In this document: piece by piece, positions 35,354-43,851 of the stretch
Layout of the letters: each line of letters begins with the position of its first letter
Numbering within the stretch: the first letter of the stretch is position 1
Source of the DNA: Robiginitomaculum sp.
GTDB taxonomy: Bacteria; Pseudomonadota; Alphaproteobacteria; Caulobacterales; Maricaulaceae
Assembly (NCBI GenBank): GCA_021776525.1
Contig: JAJFFT010000005.1
Coordinates: 1 to 64,000 of the forward strand
DNA: 64,000 nucleotides
Direction of reading: 5' to 3'
Program-made: the position numbers and the translations under genes
Notes under the pieces: generated by a model
What the model was told of the DNA's origin: nothing
Seen by the model: the letters and a program-made list of their open reading frames with translations, nothing else
Databases searched by the model: none

Positions 35354-35382
35354 TTGACGCATGGCGTAGCTGCGGCTATACG
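35354..35382 (+). promoter_or_regulatory. rplM-rpsI promoter
   Basis: TTGACG (35354-35359), 17-base spacer, TATACG (35377-35382). It gives a leader of about 85 bases before rplM. Confidence 0.65.
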
Positions 35383-35473
35383 GCCCACTCGTTCACACAG
35401 ACCAATATGGGTTTGTGTCAAAGTCATGCATGGCATTGCGCTGATACTTGTATGGCAAAGTAAGGAATACATT

Positions 35474-35941
35474 ATGAAAACCTTTTCCGCAAAGCCCGCG
35501 GAAGTCGAAAAAAAGTGGATCCTGATTGATGCAGAAAACGCCGTAGTTGGTCGTTTGGCATCTTTTGTGGCCGCCCGACTTCGCGGCAAGCACCGCCCGG
35601 ATTACACACCCCATGTAGATTGTGGCGACAACGTCATTGTTATCAATGCCGATAAAGTTGTGTTCACCGGCCGTAAGCTGGATGACAAAAAATATTACTG
35701 GCACACCGGTCACCCGGGCGGCATTAAAGAACGCACGGCGTCTGCCATCCTGAACGGTCGTTTCCCGGAACGTATTGTCAAAAAGGCTGTGCAGCGCATG
35801 TTGCCCAAAGAAAGCCCACTGGCCCGTCAACAATTGTCCAACCTGAAAGTTTACACAGGTGCAGCGCATCCTCATGAAGCGCAAAAGCCTGAAACCGTAA
35901 ACTTTGCCGCGTTGAATTCAAAAAACAGCAGGAGCGCCTGA
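35474..35941 (+). CDS. rplM: 50S ribosomal protein L13
   Basis: A 155-residue L13. Family patterns: [19 protein letters not shown] near 16, [22 protein letters not shown] near 41 and [16 protein letters not shown] near 131. ATG 35474 follows AAGGAA; the frame is open upstream to 35354 but that extension is not L13. It is followed one base later by rpsI, the usual L13-S9 operon. Confidence 0.97.
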   Translation: MKTFSAKPAEVEKKWILIDAENAVVGRLASFVAARLRGKHRPDYTPHVDCGDNVIVINADKVVFTGRKLDDKKYYWHTGHPGGIKERTASAILNGRFPERIVKKAVQRMLPKESPLARQQLSNLKVYTGAAHPHEAQKPETVNFAALNSKNSRSA

Positions 35942-35942
35942 T

Positions 35943-36464
35943 ATGGCTGATGAAATCCGTTCGCTGGAAGACCTCAAAGCGGGCATGGCCGACGCCGGCG
36001 TAGAAGCCAGCACCGATGCCGGTGATGATGTCGCCGAAGTCGTTGAAGTGGTTTTGCCCGATCCGAAAATTGATGATCTTGGCCGGGCCTATGCCACGGG
36101 CAAGCGTAAAGACGCCGTTGCCCGTGTGTGGATCAAGCCTGGTTCAGGCAAGATCACCATCAATGGCCGCGAACAAGAAACCTATTTCGCTCGTCCGGTT
36201 CTGCGCATGATGTTGCAACAGCCTTTCGAGGCCGCTGAACGTAAAGACCAATATGACGTCATTGCCACGGCAAAAGGCGGTGGTCTTTCTGGTCAGGCTG
36301 GCGCTGTGCGTCACGGTATTTCCAAGGCCTTGGTGTTCTATGAACCGGCTTTGCGTCCACCACTGAAAAAAGGTGGATTCCTGACCCGCGATTCGCGTGT
36401 TGTGGAACGGAAAAAATACGGTCGTGCAAAAGCCCGCCGGAGCTTCCAGTTCTCCAAACGCTAA
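35943..36464 (+). CDS. rpsI: 30S ribosomal protein S9
   Basis: A 173-residue S9. The core starts at [21 protein letters not shown] and ends with the universal [11 protein letters not shown] tail that reaches the P-site tRNA. The first 45 residues are an acidic extension seen in many alphaproteobacterial S9 proteins. It is one base after rplM. Confidence 0.97.
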   Translation: MADEIRSLEDLKAGMADAGVEASTDAGDDVAEVVEVVLPDPKIDDLGRAYATGKRKDAVARVWIKPGSGKITINGREQETYFARPVLRMMLQQPFEAAERKDQYDVIATAKGGGLSGQAGAVRHGISKALVFYEPALRPPLKKGGFLTRDSRVVERKKYGRAKARRSFQFSKR

Positions 36465-36485
36465 ACGCAATCTCTGTTTATTACG

Positions 36486-36518
36486 AAAAACGGGCACCCG
36501 ATGGGTGTCCGTTTTTTT
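36486..36518. terminator. Terminator between rpsI and phaC
   Basis: Stem CGGGCACCC (36491-36499) pairs with GGGTGTCCG (36503-36511, one G-T). A-tract on the left, seven T on the right, so it can serve both convergent genes. Confidence 0.88.
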
Positions 36519-36523
36519 ATGGC

Positions 36524-38383
36524 CTAACTTTTAACTTTTACATAGCGGCCGGGCGCGTCTTCGATCACCGGCAAATCACCATCGCCGGGGGTTCGCGCCG
36601 GAATTTTTTTGCCGGACTTTGTCTTCAACCAGCTGTGCCAGTCCGGCCACCACGAACCCTTATGCTCGACGGCCCCATCCATCCACTCTTCCACTGTGTC
36701 GGGCAAAGCGGTGTTGGTCCAGTGCTGGTATTTTTTAGCCACGGGCGGGTTAATCACCCCGGCAATATGGCCAGAGCCGGACATCATAAAGCGCACCTTG
36801 CCACCATAGAGCTTGGCGCCGCGATAGACCGATTCATAGGGGGCAATATGGTCATCGCGCGACGATTGCACATACATGGGAACGGAAATTGATCCAGGGT
36901 CCAGTTTAACACTATCCAGCACCATCTGACCCTTGGCGAAGGCGTTTTGGTTGTAAAATGTGCGCAAATAATAAAGATGCAGGGCCTTTGGCATGCGGGT
37001 TGAATCGGCATTCCAAAACAGCAGATCAAAGGCCTTGGGGCTTTTGCCCAGCATGTAATTGGAAATGACGTTTGACCAGATCAGGTCATTGGCGCGCAGC
37101 ATGTTAAACGTCTCGGCCATGGCAGCCCCGTCCAGCACACCGTCGGCCTCGTCCATGCGTTTTTCAACCAGCGCCAGTCCGGCTTCGTCGCAAAACACCA
37201 ATAAATCACCGGCTTTTTTAAAATCAGATTGCGCCGCAAAAAACGTTGCCGAAGCAATGCGTGTGTCTTTTTTGGCGGCCATATAAGCCAAGGTCGAGGC
37301 CAGCAATGTACCCCCAATGCAGTAACCGACGGTATTGATTTTGGTTTCACCGGTGGCGGCGGTTATGGCCTCCAGCGACGCAAAAATACCGCCCTGCATA
37401 TAATCTTCAAAGCCTTTGTCCTTTAAGGATTTATCGGGGTTTACCCAGGAGGCCAGAAACACCGTATAGCCCTTGTCCGTAAGCCAGCGGATCATGGATT
37501 GTTCAGGGCGCAGGTCTAAAATGTAATATTTATTGATCCACGGCGGGAAGATCACCAATGGTCGTGTGTAAACGGTTTTGGTGCTGGGCGAGAATTGCAA
37601 AAGCTGCATAATCTCGTTCTCATAAACAACTTTGCCCGGGGCGGTGGCGACGTTTTTACCGATTTCAAAGGCTTCGGTGTCGGTTTGGCTAATTTTCAGG
37701 GACCCATCCCCCTTTTTCATATCGCGGGCCAGATTCTCCATGCCTTTTTTCAGGTTTTCGCCTTTACTGTACATGGTTTCGCGCAATACATCGGGATTGG
37801 TCATGGCAAAGTTTGTGGGCGCGAAGGCATCGGTCATTTGCTGGGTGAAAAAGGCCACTTTTTTGCGCGTTGCGGGGTCAACATCTTCGGCACCGGCGAC
37901 CAGACCGTTCAGCCAGTTGGCGTTCAACAGATAGGTTTGCTTGATCAGGTCAAAGACCAGATTTTCTGACCAGTCTGCCGAGCGCCACCGCCGGTCACCC
38001 GGTGCAGGCTTTACAGTATCTTCACTGGGCTGGCCTGCGGCACGTTTTAACGTGTTGGCCCACAACGTACTATAACCCTGCCACAGCGCGCCTTGGGCTT
38101 TGAGAATTTGTTCGGGGTTGCTGGCGATTTTGCCAAACACTTCGGTAAAATCCGGGGTCAGGCCAAAAGGGTCTGGATCCGGCGGGTCTTGCGGGGCCGC
38201 CAAACCCGAAAGCGCACCGCTCATGGCGTCTTGTGCCTGGGTGCCGGCGGCCATCATGGTTTTTGAGAAGGCTTCAAAGGCTGCCAGACCTTCGGCCATC
38301 ATGTCATCGGCGTCTGACGCGTCTTTCTCATCGGCTTTTGTGTTTGAGGTTTCTTTTTGGTGTTTGTCTTTTTTTGATACCAT
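36524..38383 (-). CDS. phaC: Class I polyhydroxyalkanoate synthase
   Basis: A 619-residue enzyme that polymerises 3-hydroxyacyl-CoA into storage polyester on granule surfaces. The lipase-like box GYCIGG near residue 331 holds the catalytic Cys. Asp lies in SRDDHIAPYES near 490 and His in GSGHIAGVINPP near 519. The N-terminal 100 residues are the usual variable part, here with a Lys/Glu-rich opening. ATG 38383 (MVSKKDKH) has AGAGGG upstream; the ORF reaches 38464 but that would overlap the probable promoter. No phaA, phaB or phasin gene is nearby. Confidence 0.95.
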   Translation of the reverse strand: MVSKKDKHQKETSNTKADEKDASDADDMMAEGLAAFEAFSKTMMAAGTQAQDAMSGALSGLAAPQDPPDPDPFGLTPDFTEVFGKIASNPEQILKAQGALWQGYSTLWANTLKRAAGQPSEDTVKPAPGDRRWRSADWSENLVFDLIKQTYLLNANWLNGLVAGAEDVDPATRKKVAFFTQQMTDAFAPTNFAMTNPDVLRETMYSKGENLKKGMENLARDMKKGDGSLKISQTDTEAFEIGKNVATAPGKVVYENEIMQLLQFSPSTKTVYTRPLVIFPPWINKYYILDLRPEQSMIRWLTDKGYTVFLASWVNPDKSLKDKGFEDYMQGGIFASLEAITAATGETKINTVGYCIGGTLLASTLAYMAAKKDTRIASATFFAAQSDFKKAGDLLVFCDEAGLALVEKRMDEADGVLDGAAMAETFNMLRANDLIWSNVISNYMLGKSPKAFDLLFWNADSTRMPKALHLYYLRTFYNQNAFAKGQMVLDSVKLDPGSISVPMYVQSSRDDHIAPYESVYRGAKLYGGKVRFMMSGSGHIAGVINPPVAKKYQHWTNTALPDTVEEWMDGAVEHKGSWWPDWHSWLKTKSGKKIPARTPGDGDLPVIEDAPGRYVKVKS

Positions 38384-38481
38384 GAGACCCTCTAATCGCT
38401 GTTTCAATGGTGGCATATCCGGACCGTCGAGTGTAGTAAGAAACCAAATGTTTTTTCGACTCAAGCAGCGAAGCCTAGCCC

Positions 38482-38841
38482 ATGAACGCTCGTGTCCTTT
38501 TTCCCGCTCTTGTCGTGCTGGTTTCGGCCTGCCAATCCTCCATTCCCTTTTATACGAAATCGGCTGAGGACCCGGAATGGTTCAAGGCCAAGGCCGCCGA
38601 GGCCGATGCCAAAGGGTATCCGGCCACCCGCGCTGTACCACAGCGTCCAACAGGACTGACCACGCCGCAAGACCGGGATGCACAAATCGAAGCCTTGGAA
38701 AAAGCCGGTGCAGAGGTACAGTCCAGTCCACGCGCTGCCTTGGACAGTGATGACCAGCTTAACCCCGAAAGTTTTTCGCGCGACGCGCAAAACGAAACAA
38801 TAGTGCCGCCATTGGTTGATGATACGGCGCGCCCTCAATAG
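38482..38841 (+). CDS. Small lipoprotein
   Basis: A 119-residue predicted lipoprotein with signal LFPALVVLVSAC (lipobox Cys at residue 17). The rest is polar and Pro/Ala-rich, including AEDPEWFKAKAAEADAKGYP near 28, a pattern seen in small alphaproteobacterial envelope lipoproteins of unknown role. It lies just ahead of the aminotransferase gene and may be cotranscribed. Confidence 0.72.
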   Translation: MNARVLFPALVVLVSACQSSIPFYTKSAEDPEWFKAKAAEADAKGYPATRAVPQRPTGLTTPQDRDAQIEALEKAGAEVQSSPRAALDSDDQLNPESFSRDAQNETIVPPLVDDTARPQ

Positions 38842-38853
38842 GTTGGATTGGTT

Positions 38854-40047
38854 ATGAATACCCAGTTTCACCGCATACGCCGACTGCCCCCTTATGTGTT
38901 TGAAACGGTCAACGCATTGAAGGCTAAATTAAGGGCCGACGGGGTTGATATTATTGATTTTGGTTTTGGCAATCCGGATATGGAAACGCCAGAACATATT
39001 ATTGAAAAACTGGTGGAAACGGCGCGCAAGCCACGCACCAACCGGTATTCGGCCTCGCGGGGTATTCCGGGCCTTCGTGCCGCACAGGCGCGTTATTACG
39101 AACGTCGCTTTGGGGTTAAGCTGGACCCGGATACTCAGGTCATTGCCACATTGGGGTCCAAGGAAGGCTTTGCCAATCTGGCTCAGGCGATATCTGCGCC
39201 GGGTGATGTGATTTTGTCGCCCAATCCGTCTTATCCCATTCATCCGTTCGGGTTTTTAATCGCCGGGGCCAGTATTCGCCATATTGATGCCACTGATGCT
39301 GAAGGGTATTTGCGGGCCATAGATGCGGCGGCGCGCCATAGTGTGCCACGGCCGTTGGCGGTGGTGACTTGTTTTCCATCCAATCCGACGGCACAGACCT
39401 GTGATCTGAAATTCTATGAAGAGGTGGTCAGACTGGCGCGACGTTACGAGATGTTTGTGCTCTCCGATCTGGCCTATGCCGAAATATATTTTGGCGACCC
39501 GCCGCCATCGGTGCTTCAGGTTGATGGGGCAATGGACATTTGTATAGAGATGACCTCGCTCTCAAAAACCTATGCCATGGCCGGATGGCGCATGGGGTTT
39601 GCCGTGGGTGCGCCGCGGCTTATTTCGGCCTTAACGAGGGTTAAGTCCTATCTGGACTACGGGGCTTATACGCCGATACAGGTTGCGGCCTGTGCCGCAT
39701 TGGACGGGCCGCAAGATTGCGTTGCACAAATGCGCATCACCTATCACAAGCGCCGCGATGTGATGGTGCAGAGTTTTTCCCGCGCCGGATGGGATATTCC
39801 ACCGCCCGATGCATCGATGTTTGCCTGGGCGCCGTTGCCCGAAAAATTTGCAGCCCTTGGGTCGCTGGAGTTTTCAAAACGCCTGATGCAAGAGGCCGGT
39901 GTTGCGGTGGCTCCGGGTGTGGGCTTTGGCGAATATGGTGAAGGCTATGTGCGTTTGGCCCTGGTGGAAAACGAACAAAGGATCAGACAAGCAGCACGAA
40001 AACTAAAAATTTTCCTGGATGATGCGCAAAACGCACATCCGTCATAA
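38854..40047 (+). CDS. PLP-dependent aminotransferase (AlaC/LL-DAP type)
   Basis: A 397-residue class I/II aminotransferase. The PLP lysine is in TSLSKTYAMAGWRMGF near 228-243, the phosphate-binding Arg is in GWRMGF, and FGNPDMETPEHI near 35 is typical. It resembles glutamate-pyruvate/LL-diaminopimelate aminotransferase-like enzymes. In many alphaproteobacteria this gene is followed by hom, then glpX and recJ; here hom is absent and glpX comes 12 bases after the stop. ATG 38854 is preferred to TTG 38848. Confidence 0.9.
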   Translation: MNTQFHRIRRLPPYVFETVNALKAKLRADGVDIIDFGFGNPDMETPEHIIEKLVETARKPRTNRYSASRGIPGLRAAQARYYERRFGVKLDPDTQVIATLGSKEGFANLAQAISAPGDVILSPNPSYPIHPFGFLIAGASIRHIDATDAEGYLRAIDAAARHSVPRPLAVVTCFPSNPTAQTCDLKFYEEVVRLARRYEMFVLSDLAYAEIYFGDPPPSVLQVDGAMDICIEMTSLSKTYAMAGWRMGFAVGAPRLISALTRVKSYLDYGAYTPIQVAACAALDGPQDCVAQMRITYHKRRDVMVQSFSRAGWDIPPPDASMFAWAPLPEKFAALGSLEFSKRLMQEAGVAVAPGVGFGEYGEGYVRLALVENEQRIRQAARKLKIFLDDAQNAHPS

Positions 40048-40059
40048 AGGTTGGGGACA

Positions 40060-41022
40060 ATGAGCACATCACAAAACAGACTGGACCGCAGCATGGTTTT
40101 TGCGGCCGCCAATGTGGCGGAAAAGGCGGCCATTGCCGCCTATGACTGGATTGGGCGCGGCGATAAGGAAGCCGCCGATCAGGCCGCAGTGGATGCCATG
40201 CGTACGGCGCTAAATGCTCTGACTATGCGCGGCCGCATTGTGATCGGCGAGGGCGAGCGCGATGAAGCACCCATGCTTTATATTGGCGAGGAAGTCGGCA
40301 ACGGCAAAGGCCCGGAAATTGATATTGCTCTGGACCCGTTGGAAGGCACAACACCCACCGCCAATGGCATGACCAATTCATTGGCCGTGTTGGCCATGGC
40401 ACCTCGCGGTGGGTTGTTGCACGCCCCCGATACTTATATGGAAAAAATCGCCGTGGGGCCGAACTTGCCCAAAGGTGTCGTCGATCTGGATAAATCTATC
40501 GAGGATAATCTGACCGCACTGGCTCGTGCCAAGGGAATGCCGGTCTGTGACCTGGCCGTTTGCGTTCTGTTGCGTCCGCGTCACGAGGAGGTTGTGGCGC
40601 GCATTCGCAATGTCGGGGCGCGGATTTCCTTTATTACTGATGGCGATGTGGCCGGGGTGATCAGCACCACAGACCCAATGACCGGTATTGACCTGTATGT
40701 CGGCTCCGGCGGCGCCCCGGAAGGTGTGCTGGCCGCGGCGGCTTTGCGTTGTGTCGGCGGACAGATGCAGGGGCGTCTGGTGTTTCGCAATGATGACGAA
40801 CGTGGCCGCGCAGAACGTACCGGGATTACCAACTTTGATCGTAAATACGACCTGCATGACCTTGCCGGTGGACAAGACATTGTCTTTACCGCAACCGGCG
40901 TAACCTCGGGCACATTGGTTGATGGCGTGCGCAAGGAGAACGGGATTGCCCAGACCCACACATTGTTGCTCAGCACCATGGAAGACGCCTGGCGGCGCAT
41001 GCGCGGCCGGTTCACGGTGTAA
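40060..41022 (+). CDS. glpX: Class II fructose-1,6-bisphosphatase
   Basis: A 320-residue GlpX that removes the 1-phosphate in gluconeogenesis. Metal and substrate motifs GEGERDEAPMLYIG near 68, ALDPLEGTTPTANG near 93 and DGDVAGVI near 194 are all intact. ATG 40060 follows AAAGG; the ORF's TTG at 40051 is unnecessary. recJ begins three bases after its stop. Confidence 0.96.
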   Translation: MSTSQNRLDRSMVFAAANVAEKAAIAAYDWIGRGDKEAADQAAVDAMRTALNALTMRGRIVIGEGERDEAPMLYIGEEVGNGKGPEIDIALDPLEGTTPTANGMTNSLAVLAMAPRGGLLHAPDTYMEKIAVGPNLPKGVVDLDKSIEDNLTALARAKGMPVCDLAVCVLLRPRHEEVVARIRNVGARISFITDGDVAGVISTTDPMTGIDLYVGSGGAPEGVLAAAALRCVGGQMQGRLVFRNDDERGRAERTGITNFDRKYDLHDLAGGQDIVFTATGVTSGTLVDGVRKENGIAQTHTLLLSTMEDAWRRMRGRFTV

Positions 41023-41025
41023 TGC

Positions 41026-42846
41026 ATGGGTGACAACCCCATAACGCCATTTCTGGGCGTCACACGCTCGCTTAGCGGCAAGGTCTGGCGTGCGCGCTCC
41101 AAAGATGCGGACGAGGCTCTGGCCCGTCGGTTCTGCCAGCATCTAGACGTCCCAGAGGCTTTGGGGCAGGTTTTGGCATCCCGCGGTGTTCAAATCGAAG
41201 ATGGCGCACAATTTTTAAACCCAAAATTACGGGACAGCTTTCCCGATCCATCTTCGTTTAAGGACATGGACAAGGCGGCGGGCCTTATTCTGGATGCGGT
41301 GTCCGAGGGGCAAAGCATCAGCGTATTTGCAGATTATGATGTCGATGGTGCAACCTCGTCATCCATGTTGCGCCGCTGGTTACGCGATATGGGTTGCGAG
41401 GCTGGTCTTTATGTGCCGGACCGCATCAAAGAGGGCTATGGGCCGACGGTTGGCGCGTTTGAGACACTAAAAAGCCAAGGCGTTGATCTGGTTATTACGG
41501 TGGATTGTGGTGCGGTTTCCACCGAGCCATTGAGCGCCGCGCAGGGTATGGGCCTTCGCGTGATCGTGCTGGATCATCATCTTATGCCCGCCGACACCCC
41601 CATGCCGCCAACGGCCGCTTTGGTTAATCCTAATCGCCCGGATGACACATCAGGGCAGGGCATATTGGCTGCGGCCGGGGTGGTCTTTGTTTTGCTGGCC
41701 GCGTTAAACCGCGAAGGCCGGGCGCGGGGGTTGTTTGCAAACCGTGATGAGCCAGACCTGATGGCGCTGGCCGATATTGCCGCATTGGGTACGATTTGTG
41801 ATGTGGCGTCTTTAACCGGGTTTAACCGGGCACTGGTGGCGCAGGGGCTGAAGGTGATGTCCGGAACCCGTCATGCCGGGATCCTGGCGCTGGCCGAGGC
41901 CGCCAATGCTGAGCCGCCCTATGGCACCTATCATGCGGGTTTTGTGCTGGGTCCACGGATCAATGCTGGTGGCCGTGTGGGCGAGGCCGATCTGGGTGCT
42001 CGCTTGCTCTATAGTGATGATCCGGCCGAGTGCATCGCTATATCCGCCTCGCTGGACCGTTATAACGCCGAAAGACGCGACATTGAACAAGCGGTGCAGG
42101 AAGAGGCGCTGCGCGCCATAGAGGCCCGTGGGGCAGGGGATGCTGTGATCGTTGTGGCGGGCAAGGGCTGGCACCCTGGCGTTATCGGGATTGTTTCTGG
42201 ACGGATTAAAGAGCGATATGGGGTTCCTTCCATTGTGATTGCCCTTGATCCCAAAACCGGTGAGGGCAAGGGGTCGGGTCGTTCGATCACCGGGGTCAAT
42301 CTGGGCGAAGCCATTGGCGCGGCGGCGCGCGCCGGCGTTATTGAAAAGGGTGGTGGTCATGCCATGGCTGGTGGTTTGTCCTTGCATGCCGAACAGGTGG
42401 ATGGTTTTCGCTCGTATTTAATCAAGACCATAGGCGAAGACGCTAAACAGGCCGCCGCCGGCCGGGCGCTGAAAATTGATGCACTGATGAGCGCACGCGG
42501 CGCTGACCGCGCTTTTGTGGACGAGCTGCAACAGGCGGCCCCGTTTGGTATGGGTAATCCGGAACCATTATTTGCCTTTGGTCATATGCGGGTGCGCTGG
42601 GCCCAGGCGCTAAAGGGCGGGCATGTGCGATGTACGCTGGAAGATGCCAATGGCGGTGCCAGTATTAGCGGGATTGCTTTTCGTGCAGAAGACAATGGCT
42701 TCGCACAAACATTGTTGGCTCAGGATGGCCGTATGGTTCATATTGCAGGCAAGTTGAAAGCCGATAATTATCGTGGCCGTAACAGCGTGGATTTGCGCAT
42801 TGAAGATGTAGCCATCACCGATGAAGCCGAAAACGATGGTATGTGA
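41026..42846 (+). CDS. recJ: Single-stranded-DNA exonuclease RecJ
   Basis: A 606-residue 5'-3' exonuclease for recombination and mismatch repair. DHH-phosphoesterase motifs are complete: ADYDVDGATSSSMLRRW near 104, TVDCGAVS near 158 and VLDHHLMP near 180. The DHHA1 signature GGGHAMAGG is near 442, followed by an OB-fold C-terminus (MVHIAGKLKADNYRG). It sits next to glpX, a conserved alphaproteobacterial pairing. Confidence 0.96.
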   Translation: MGDNPITPFLGVTRSLSGKVWRARSKDADEALARRFCQHLDVPEALGQVLASRGVQIEDGAQFLNPKLRDSFPDPSSFKDMDKAAGLILDAVSEGQSISVFADYDVDGATSSSMLRRWLRDMGCEAGLYVPDRIKEGYGPTVGAFETLKSQGVDLVITVDCGAVSTEPLSAAQGMGLRVIVLDHHLMPADTPMPPTAALVNPNRPDDTSGQGILAAAGVVFVLLAALNREGRARGLFANRDEPDLMALADIAALGTICDVASLTGFNRALVAQGLKVMSGTRHAGILALAEAANAEPPYGTYHAGFVLGPRINAGGRVGEADLGARLLYSDDPAECIAISASLDRYNAERRDIEQAVQEEALRAIEARGAGDAVIVVAGKGWHPGVIGIVSGRIKERYGVPSIVIALDPKTGEGKGSGRSITGVNLGEAIGAAARAGVIEKGGGHAMAGGLSLHAEQVDGFRSYLIKTIGEDAKQAAAGRALKIDALMSARGADRAFVDELQQAAPFGMGNPEPLFAFGHMRVRWAQALKGGHVRCTLEDANGGASISGIAFRAEDNGFAQTLLAQDGRMVHIAGKLKADNYRGRNSVDLRIEDVAITDEAENDGM

Positions 42847-42922
42847 AAAAAAACATCAAAAGCGTGCGAACTGGTCTTGCGAAAATGAGCCTGCGCCGAT
42901 ATAGCTCGCGCCTCGAACATGT

Positions 42923-42997
42923 GGGCCCTTCGTCTATCGGTTAGGACGCCAGGTTTTCAACCTGGAAAGAGGGGTTCGATTCCCCTAGGGCCTACCA
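42923..42997 (+). tRNA. tRNA-Glu (anticodon TTC)
   Basis: Cloverleaf with anticodon loop TTTTCAA (anticodon TTC), T-loop TTCGATT and encoded CCA. The acceptor stem GGGCCCT/AGGGCCT closes with a G-U pair at position 1-72. Confidence 0.93.
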
Positions 42998-43158
42998 TGT
43001 TCGGTATTATTCCTTTAAAATCAAATAACTACATGGCACGCGATTATTATATCGCGGGGTGTCGGTCTGACGGTTCGTCTGCTCTGGGCCACATGATTTT
43101 TGGATGATCTGAATGAACAGGTCACGTTTTATAAAAATGCGTGAAATTAAAGCCAGAG

Positions 43159-43182
43159 GTGCAGTAAAATACTGCACTTTTT
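43159..43182 (+). terminator. Terminator downstream of tRNA-Glu
   Basis: GTGCAGTA (43159-43166), loop AAA, TACTGCAC (43170-43177), then five T. It probably ends the tRNA-Glu transcript. I see no gene in the 301 bases 42998-43298. Confidence 0.75.
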
Positions 43183-43240
43183 ACATGGCAGATGAGCCGT
43201 AATCCTGCAAAAGTACGGCGTAATGCAAAGCTAAGACACA

Positions 43241-43266
43241 AAAAAGCCGGAGATAACTCCGGCTTT
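43241..43266 (-). terminator. Terminator for the small lipoprotein gene
   Basis: AAAGCCGGAG (43243-43252) pairs with CTCCGGCTTT (43257-43266). A-rich bases on the left give the T-tract for minus-strand transcription. Confidence 0.8.
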
Positions 43267-43298
43267 CTCATGATCAAAATATTGGCCAGATACGGGTC

Positions 43299-43667
43299 TT
43301 AGTTTGACCGTGGCTGATTGGTACGGCCACCGCGGTTTTGAAGGTCGCTAGCGGTTTTCTTGGCGAGAGCTTGTTGCTCTCTCCAGCGTGCCTGGCTGAG
43401 GCAGATTTTTTTAGCAAAGCGAGAACCGGTGACGTGGGTGCGTTTACAGATAAGACGGTCGCCATCAATTTCGACGACTTGTGTATTCGCAGATTTGGAA
43501 GAAGCCACTTTATTGCTTGCTGGCACGACCGTGCTGGTCGCAACGCCAACTTCAGCAGACGACGGCAGGACGATAGCCGCATCGCTGGATTGGGTGTTTT
43601 GGGGCGTGGCGCATGCTGCAAGCAAACCGATCGTGCCAAGCATCAAAGGCAGGTGGAAAATTTTCAT
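43299..43667 (-). CDS. Small lipoprotein with paired-cysteine motif
   Basis: A 122-residue predicted lipoprotein: signal MKIFHLPLMLGTIGLLAAC, a Ser/Ala-rich linker, then a compact C-terminal motif DRLICKRTHVTGSRFAKKIC followed by SQARWREQQ. The pattern of two Cys around a basic TGSR core and a Trp recurs in small alphaproteobacterial secreted proteins of unknown function; the two Cys probably form a disulfide. ATG 43667 has GGAG upstream; the ORF to 43763 crosses a terminator and is not used. Confidence 0.75.
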   Translation of the reverse strand: MKIFHLPLMLGTIGLLAACATPQNTQSSDAAIVLPSSAEVGVATSTVVPASNKVASSKSANTQVVEIDGDRLICKRTHVTGSRFAKKICLSQARWREQQALAKKTASDLQNRGGRTNQPRSN

Positions 43668-43744
43668 TATCGTAACTCCGACAATTAAGTAAAAAAAAGA
43701 ACATTTCCCGCAACTACCTTGGAGAAAATGGCGCTGAGGGCGCG

Positions 43745-43792
43745 CAAAAAAAAGAGACGCCACAAGTTATACTTGTAGCGCCTCAATTTTTT
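43745..43792. terminator. Terminator after the TonB receptor gene
   Basis: A stem of about 14 bases (near GAGACGCCACAAGT, 43752-43765, pairing with ACTTGTAGCGCCTC with a mismatch) with a short loop. A run of A precedes it and a run of T follows it, so it works for leftward transcription of the receptor gene. Confidence 0.75.
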
Positions 43793-43851
43793 TATGTAAA
43801 TGCTCGCCCTTCACGATAGCGACGAGCTACCGTGAAGATGCGATAAACGAC

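Noticed and set aside
42919-43107. 62-codon open frame
   Set aside because: It is tRNA-Glu in translation.
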